From NCBI GenBank assembly GCA_016584495.1, contig WAID01000008.1:558001-622000 (forward strand): a DNA stretch of 64,000 bases. Direction: 5' to 3'. This DNA is from Celoporthe dispersa (taxonomy: Eukaryota; Ascomycota; Sordariomycetes; Diaporthales; Cryphonectriaceae). The notes below the pieces were generated by a model, which worked only from the letters and a program-made list of their open reading frames with translations, ran no database searches and was not told the origin of the DNA. This document shows, in pieces, positions 57,627-64,000 of the stretch; the first letter of the stretch is position 1, and each line of letters starts with the position of its first letter. Position numbers and translations under genes: made by a program.

Positions 57627-60532
57627 ATGAAGCGCCGCGCACCCGTCTCGCCCCCTCCTGCTTCTTCGTCCGGCGGCCAGGACGGGCCTCGACGGCGGAG
57701 ACAGCCCCAGATTAGCTGCAATTTCTGCCGCTCCAAGAAGCTCAAGTGTGATCGTGCCCAGCCATGCTCCAACTGTACCAGCCGGGGCATCCCATGCGAT
57801 GGCCAGTCTGTACCTGTCTCTGCTAGTGTATTTACTGGCTCAGGGCAAGTCTGAATCCGAGTCTCTCCCCTCCCCTTCTCCCCTTCTTTACCCTCCCTCG
57901 TCTCCTCCTCCTCCTCCTTCTTTTTCTGCCTGTGTCTTGAATTTCACCCGTCCAGTGACAAGAGGTTTGATGCAATTATCATTAACACTTCTCTCTCTCT
58001 CTCTCTGCCTCTCTCGCCACTCCTATAGACCACAAGCAGGCCCTGATATCATCGAGAGGTTGCGGCGCCTTGAGGATGCCGTGTTTGGCCCCTCCCCAGT
58101 CCCGGATCGCCACCATGCCAGTGGCCCTCCCTACGGGTCCTCCGCCACCGATGACACCATGGCCCCTTCCTCTTCGAAAGCTGTACTGGATCAAACATCC
58201 GGCGAGTTTGACTACAGCCATGTCGGCGAGTCTTTGGTGAGTTGTCATGCTCCTCCTGTAATTACCGGTTCCCGGCCTAATAACATCGATATGCTCGCCC
58301 TGCCATGTTCCCCTCCTTTTTGATTCTTTTAGTCTTTGATCCCAACGGCCATGGCTCTTGTCTGTCGCTGTAAAGGAACTAGGACTGTGTGCGCTGACGT
58401 GATATCATGGACAACTCTTGAGGTCATCACCAACTAGGCCTTGGACGACTGTGACACATTCACGTTCCGCGTCACCAGCAGCGGGGAATATACCACTAGG
58501 CATACCTCTGTGCGGTGCATAGATCTGCCTAGCAAGGAGGATGCCCTGGCCCTGTTCAGGGACTATCTTGAGAACTCGGACTTCCACGTCGCCAACGTCC
58601 TGCACCCCCCTACTGTCCAGGCCATGATAGGTGATGTCTACACACAGTTACGACGGGGCCAAAAGGTCGACCTGGGCCCTGCCGCCTTCGTCCTCAGCTT
58701 CTGCGCGGCCAGCGCCTTCTTTTGGGATGTCGACTTCCCAGCGCAGTTCAACTTCTCCTCCGAGGACAATGCGGCCGCCCAGTCTCACGCGTGGAGGTCA
58801 GCCGCCTGGGACCTCCTCGACCAGGCCCAGCGCTCTACCTCCAACACGATCCATATCATCCAGGCCAGGCTCATCCTGGGCGATCTAATTTACAACATCG
58901 AAGGTGTCTCGTCGAGGTTCCGCTACCTACACAGCTGTGCGCGCGTGGCGGCCTACGAGACGAGGCTCCACCTCGTAGATTTCCCAGGCTGTGGAGCCGG
59001 AGACAGCCCGCTGCTGCGCGAGATGAAGAGGAGGCTCTGGTGGTATCTCGCCGCCACGGACTGGTACGTTGCCACAAGTTACTACTCCATCACCCGGTCT
59101 CTTGTCGCCCGGGGCGGCGTTCCTGCCTATCATGCTGTAGCTATTCACTACTTACGTGTATCCATATCTATCCTACAGGCTTCTGTGCTCTATGTGTAGC
59201 AGCATGGACCGGGCCTATACCGTCCATCCGAGGCACATGAGGGTCAACTATCCCAGCCACGTCGTCGGCCCAGACCAGTTCAATCCCGCCTACGGGCCCT
59301 GGTCCGAGGCCTCTCTGTTGCACATGACCGTTCGCATCCGCCTGGCCGAGATCTGTCGCGAGACGGTCGATGCCCTGCCGCTGGGCTCAGACGAGATAGA
59401 CACCCTGCCCTACTCCAAGATTGTAGCGCTCGACAAGAGCTATGAGAAGATCCTCAACTCCTGGCCCACCCTCGACGCCGACCTCAACTCACCCGACCCT
59501 GCGGCGAGAAGGATCGCCTCGCAAAGGTCTACCGGGATCCTGTCCGTCCACGCACGCCGAGCCAGGCTGCTGAGACCACTTCTCCAGATCAAGAGCGTAC
59601 CGGAGAAGTTCAAGGCCTTCCGCAAGATCTGCCTGGACTCGGCTGAGGCCGTCATCGGCATTGCTACCACCGTGCTGAGCGAGGCTGTCGATACCCCTTC
59701 GTCCAGCAGCTCTGCCACCACCATGCAGCTGCGCAAGGGCATGACTTCACAGCGCAGTCCCCACCGCAGTGGTCTGGTCATCAGTCATGTATGTCATCGT
59801 CCATCCCTTTCGACCCCTTTTTTTCCTTTTTTCTTTTCTGAAAGAAACAGCACAAGAAGAATAAGAACGAAAAAAAAAAAAGAAAATGGGGGAATTACCA
59901 TCAGTTGTTGGTTGAGGTTGGCCTACTAACCGAAGGATTGATGATAATACAGCTCTTCATGGCTTGTGCTGTCCTGGCCACAGACCCTTCGCTCAGGGGT
60001 GGACCAGAGGGCGGCACTGCATCTGGTCTGGACGCCGAGACGGAGCGGAGGCGGCTGCAGCTGGCGAATGCCTGTCGTATGCTCGAGAAGGCAGGCGAGA
60101 AGAGCCCCATGGCACTGAGCATGATGCAGCGCCTGGTGAGGGTGCTGAGGAAACACCGCGTACACGGCGTGGAGGGGGGAGGAGGAGGAGGAGGAACAAG
60201 AAGAGGACGAGAAAAATGCTCCGCCCCAGGGGCAAGGCCTGGAGGCCTCGATCGGGCCAGCAGCAGCAGCGTGTGTGACATCGAGAGACGCCTCTACAGA
60301 CCACCCAGGCCAGCCACCTAGCGAGCAGCAGCAGCAGCAGCAGATGGCGACGAATCCCTCGGGTTTTGGTGTCGTGGGTCAACCGCAAGCCGTCCCGCAG
60401 ACCTGGGCCTACGACACCATGGACCCAAATGCCATGACAGGAATCTGGAACGACTTTCTCGGCACAAACCCTACCGACAATGGGTGGGACCAACTGTTCG
60501 CTGACCTCGATTACCTCAATAGTAGCATCTGA
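57627..60532 (+). CDS. Zn2Cys6 fungal-specific transcription factor, one frameshift
   Basis: Five exons: 57627-57844, 58029-58236, 58438-59063, 59179-59788 and 59953-60532, about 746 residues. The zinc cluster CNFCRSKKLKCDRAQPC followed by SNCTSRGIPC has the CX2CX6CX5CX2CX6C spacing. A short linker and coiled coil (IIERLRRLEDAVFG) precede the fungal-specific middle homology region (RDYLENSDFHVANVLHPP to the RRLWWYLAATDW string). The C-terminal part is acidic and Gln-rich. Exon 1 ends most simply at a GC donor (GCAAGT, 57845), which keeps phase. The last exon needs one G removed from the G6 run 60174-60179 to reach the acidic EEEEE, Gln-rich tail and stop. Pathway unknown; such factors often control nearby catabolic genes. 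Confidence 0.82.
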
Positions 60533-61454
60533 TGGCTTCGGCATAATCTTATCTCAATCACTACTCTTCTTCCATGTATGTGTCTCAGGGGATCGGGACT
60601 TTTGAAGGCAGACACTCCGCCGCTTGCTGGTGGGTGACCGCTGCTGTTGGCTATTTAAGCATTTAAGGTCAGCATGACCTCGCCATACGTGCTTGTAAGC
60701 GATCGTATCTGCCTGGATGATGAATGATTAATAGTCGATAATACGTTGCCCGATGTGTTATTCTATCCTATGAACCGCCTGTTCAACTTGTCCTGCAGGC
60801 GTGCTTCGTCCCATGCCGCATCACCCAGTTCCACAGAGCACGGTGAGAGAGAGATAAGACACCTGCACTTGCATTGCCATTCTACAGACCCCAAAATTCT
60901 TAATGTGGCATTCGATCAGAACGCTGATATTATCCAAGAAAGAAAGAAAAAAAATGAAAACAAAATTTTGTATACTGCATTTGTGGAGGAAATACGTGCA
61001 AGGACCAGCTTCTGTATAGCGGCAGCTAAACCACCTATATGGTTGTTCCCTTGCTTCTGTATGCGAGCTGAATCTGGGAAAGGAACAAGGGAAAAGTCTA
61101 AAGTCTGGGCTGAGTGTCGGGTTGCTGGCTGATCGTGGTAATGATCACCAAAGCTAAGTTCTCATCTTGGTATATATTCCCTCTCCTCCCTCCTTTACAT
61201 CCGTTCCCATTGCTTCTCTTTGCTCCTTCCTCGCCGAAATCTTTCAGACACCGTATCCCGGGCCGGTCGCCAGCCGGCTTCCTATTTCTCAGCGGCCTCA
61301 CCATCCTCTGTCCCCGATTTTGTCTCCAACCACGTCTCCTAAAGTTGAAAGAGGATAGATATATAGAAGCTTGCTTGAGCCTAGATCACTGACCCACACA
61401 AGTTCATTCTGATTCCTGCTCTTGTTCACTATGTGTGTCTAGACTTTGATGCTT
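60533..61454. other. Convergent 3' region
   Basis: About 920 bp, AT-richer to the right. No gene is supported. Confidence 0.55.
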
Positions 61455-64000
61455 TTAAGCTATCTCACCATTCTCCTGCTGGTCCTGACTACAATTCGAA
61501 GGGTTGATTGAAAGCCCCGGTGCCCTTGAGCCCTTTTGGGCCATATAGACCAGAAGATGCCAGCTACCGCTGAGAAGAAGAGTTGCCATCACTACCCATG
61601 GGAGAACCTCAAGCATTGTATTCTCTCCCAGACACATGCAGATTGTGACCAGAATCACACTGCACACCAGGCCAAAGTGCTTCAAGTACACATTCGACCT
61701 CTGCACATAGAGCAACCCTACTGCAAAGCAAGCAAAGGATACGCCAGCTAGAATGTGTACAGAAATGATTCGCTCATAATGTAGATAAGCCCCGATGAGT
61801 CCGGAGCAGAAAGCTATGAATAGTACTATTAGCTTAGCTATAACACTTAATTTGCAAGAGATGAGGTAATACCTTTGGGTTGATCCACGGGTACCATGAA
61901 AGACGCGGCTGAGGCAGCTATGGGTTGCCACAATAGAAGCATTGCAGGGCCTGTGAATCTGTTGACTAAGCGCCGACATCTTGTGTTTATGCCTCTCTTG
62001 TTGCTCTTATGATAATTTGTAGCATGCTGAAGCAAGGGTGGAACTCCAACTCCACTAGAACTTGTTATCTCAATCTTCTCTGATGAGTTAGTCATCTCCC
62101 TGTCCAGATCATCAGCGTTTAGGCTGGCAAGAATCTCTGTGGTCGTTAGTGGCTGTAAGATTGGTGAGTTCTTCTGGTAGCCCTCGCCGTGGTACCGCCT
62201 TTTAAGTGCACCTCTGTCATAGATATCCCCTATGACACACATGATTGTCTCAAAGACTATATAACCAAGAGACCAAGTATCTACAAGCTTGTAACCAGCT
62301 TCATTGTGGTTGTTTCGGTGAAGGAGCTCTGTCTGAGCGTCAATAACTTCGAAATAACAATACTTGCAGTTATGAAAATAAGACATGGTTACTCACTGGA
62401 TTCACTTCCCGGATCTCTGAAGCCCTCAGTCATGGATTGTGGGTCTCTGAGCAGTTGATGTTGCATTGGAAATGCAAAAGCAGCCAGTGGCCACCAAGAA
62501 TCATGTGACTGGCAAAGGCGAGAGACCTGGGTATTCTCCACTGGGGAAGCTGTGAGAATAAAGGGGCTGCCTACTTCTCGGGCACAGAACCCATTCGGTC
62601 CAATATCGTGCGGATAGGACTGATACGTCCAGTTAGGTATAATGACCAGACTTCGCCCTCCATGTTGAGAGGTCAAGTTGATTATCGCTCCTCCTGAGAA
62701 CGACTGGTGGCTAGTAGTGTCTTGTAGAAGGGTTAGATGGTATTGACCCAAGATATTCGAACGGGCATCTGTTATACCGGCTCTGCAATTATGATCCAAT
62801 GCATGATTGATTTCCATACATCGCTCCATAGACTTGTGAAGGAAAGAGCACAATTTGGACCAGCATGCTTTTGCACTAAGGTCTATGCTGCTATTCTGGA
62901 ACGTGCTCAAGACCCTGACATCGAAGCGGGTTTCTGGCTGCGTGAAGTTGTAGTGTAACTTCAGACTGTCGTCAACAATGTTGCATTGAAGCGTAGGCCG
63001 TCGAATGCGTCTTACTTTTCTGTTGTGGGCAGTGCGGAGGCTCATTATTCTGGGAGAGAGGTAAGTCTAATGAATATATAATCATGGCGTCATACGTACC
63101 TGTCAAGTTCTTGTCTTGTAAACAATGTGTTATGAGTGAAGGCCTGAATTATGAGCGTCCAGAAAGTCTTGACGTCGTTGAGACTGGTTCCAAGTCCCAC
63201 GGTCAAGGAAGAAATTAGACTATTGATAGAACGTCAATCATATGTTATCTCGGAGCCAACGCATACAAAACAATGTCAGCTTACCTGCCAGTGCTGGTTC
63301 CATGGGATGAATAGAAAAGTTCATGATTCAGTCGAAAGTCTGCAACACTGGTCATCTCTTGGTGGAAGATTTGCGTGTCCGGATTGGTCGATGAGCCCTG
63401 AACACTTTGCGTAAAGAGGTGAAGAAGATACAGCATTTCGGAATCCCAGATAACACCAGCAGTGAGAGTCGAAGGACTGTGCTGGCGTGAAGTTTGGGAA
63501 GGCGTCGACTGTGCTGTGGTGCAGGGTTCTGGCTCTGCGAGGTGTTTCAACATGACAGCAAAACGTATATCCAACCTAGAGTTCCTGTTCAATCGATGGT
63601 TGTGGATCTTGTTGCCATGCAGTACAGACTGAGCAGTGCTCCTCCATAATTTGCGCCTTACTCCTAACCTTGATGGTCTCGAGTAATTGCCTCGGTCAGC
63701 CCAGTCATGACCCAGGAGGCTTAAGCACATATATATGACGTCCTGGTCTGATTCTTGAGATCGAAGATGCATTAGATCTTCAGAGCCGTGGGTGAACCAA
63801 ATCTTCAAAGATGCACAGGATGTCCGAGGCTCGCAGGAGTGCCAGTCGTCTTGATCGGGTAGGTTTATAGAGTGTTGTTGGTTCTGATAGTCAGAACAAT
63901 CATCTCGCACACGCTCGGGGACAGTTATGGCCCAAGGAGGACAGTCATTCGGGGCGCATGGTCGATCGCTAAAGTATGCTAGAGGCGAGGAGGAACTCGT
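61455..64000 (-). CDS. Multi-pass membrane protein of unknown function (5' partial)
   Basis: Five exons in phase: 63285-64000 (open at the right edge), 63100-63219, 62397-63049, 61873-62346 and 61455-61813, 773 residues visible. All introns are GT..AG and all phases agree. The N-terminal part reads as a Cys- and Asn-containing extracellular domain (CAPNDCPPWAITVPERVRDD; NCRAGITDARSNILG; LHYNFTQPETRF). The C-terminal 250 residues contain several hydrophobic helices (LGYIVFETIMCVIG; LLLWQPIAASAASF; CSGLIGAYLHYERIISVHIL; FACFAVGLLY; LVCSVILVTICMCLG; VMATLLLSGSWHLLVYMA). No family is recognised. GC is clearly lower than in the rest of the window, and no frame errors are seen. Confidence 0.72.

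Noticed and set aside
62200..62346. Kinase-like string DTWSLGYIVFE
   Set aside because: It resembles the D-x-W-S-L-G of kinase subdomain IX, but no other kinase motif (glycine loop, HRD, DFG) is present and the string lies in a membrane helix.

Overview
The window reads as a GC-rich nuclear contig from a filamentous ascomycete, most likely a Sordariomycete. Genes are monocistronic on both strands and carry short GT..AG introns. The families are typical of moulds: a PTH11-like fungal rhodopsin-domain receptor, an APSES/ankyrin cell-cycle factor, a Zn2Cys6 regulator, a fungal KatG and a CVNH protein. There is an intron-containing nuclear tRNA-Asp. Nothing in the sequence fixes genus or species, and there are no bacterial operons or CRISPR arrays.

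Layout. 0-1.3 kb: the 5' end of an unknown membrane gene and an NmrA/isoflavone-reductase-like oxidoreductase. 5.2-9.1 kb: a seven-exon rhodopsin-domain receptor and an alpha/beta hydrolase. 9.3-14.8 kb: a cytosolic 5'-nucleotidase-like metallophosphoesterase, a GNAT acetyltransferase and an LYR-type protein. 16.5-19.3 kb: the Mbp1/Swi4-type APSES factor. 20.2-29.1 kb: a secreted CVNH protein with a Thr-rich tail, the Pep7/Vac1-like FYVE protein, Met8-like siroheme synthase and the CENP-L/Fta1-like kinetochore protein. 31.7-39.8 kb, all on the plus strand: catalase-peroxidase, an FAD monooxygenase and a cytochrome P450. 40.4 kb: tRNA-Asp. 41.2-48.8 kb: a very long disordered coiled-coil protein and a secreted one-pass membrane protein. 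52.7-60.5 kb: an aldo-keto reductase, an unknown protein and a Zn2Cys6 factor. 61.5-64 kb: a five-exon (partial) multi-pass membrane protein of unknown function that runs off the right edge.

Most genes are ordinary housekeeping or regulatory genes without a shared pathway. The only plausible functional pair is the FAD monooxygenase and P450, which are adjacent and co-directional. No secondary-metabolite backbone gene is present.

The most important technical observation is that nine otherwise intact genes each need one or two single-base frame corrections (11 in all, about eight of them one extra base, mostly in short homopolymers). This looks like consensus error rather than gene decay, and protein models here should be read with that in mind. 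I did not find a convincing new multi-gene system. The most novel single genes are the CVNH-Cys-rich-Thr-repeat protein, the right-edge membrane protein and the unknown protein at 54.9-55.9 kb.
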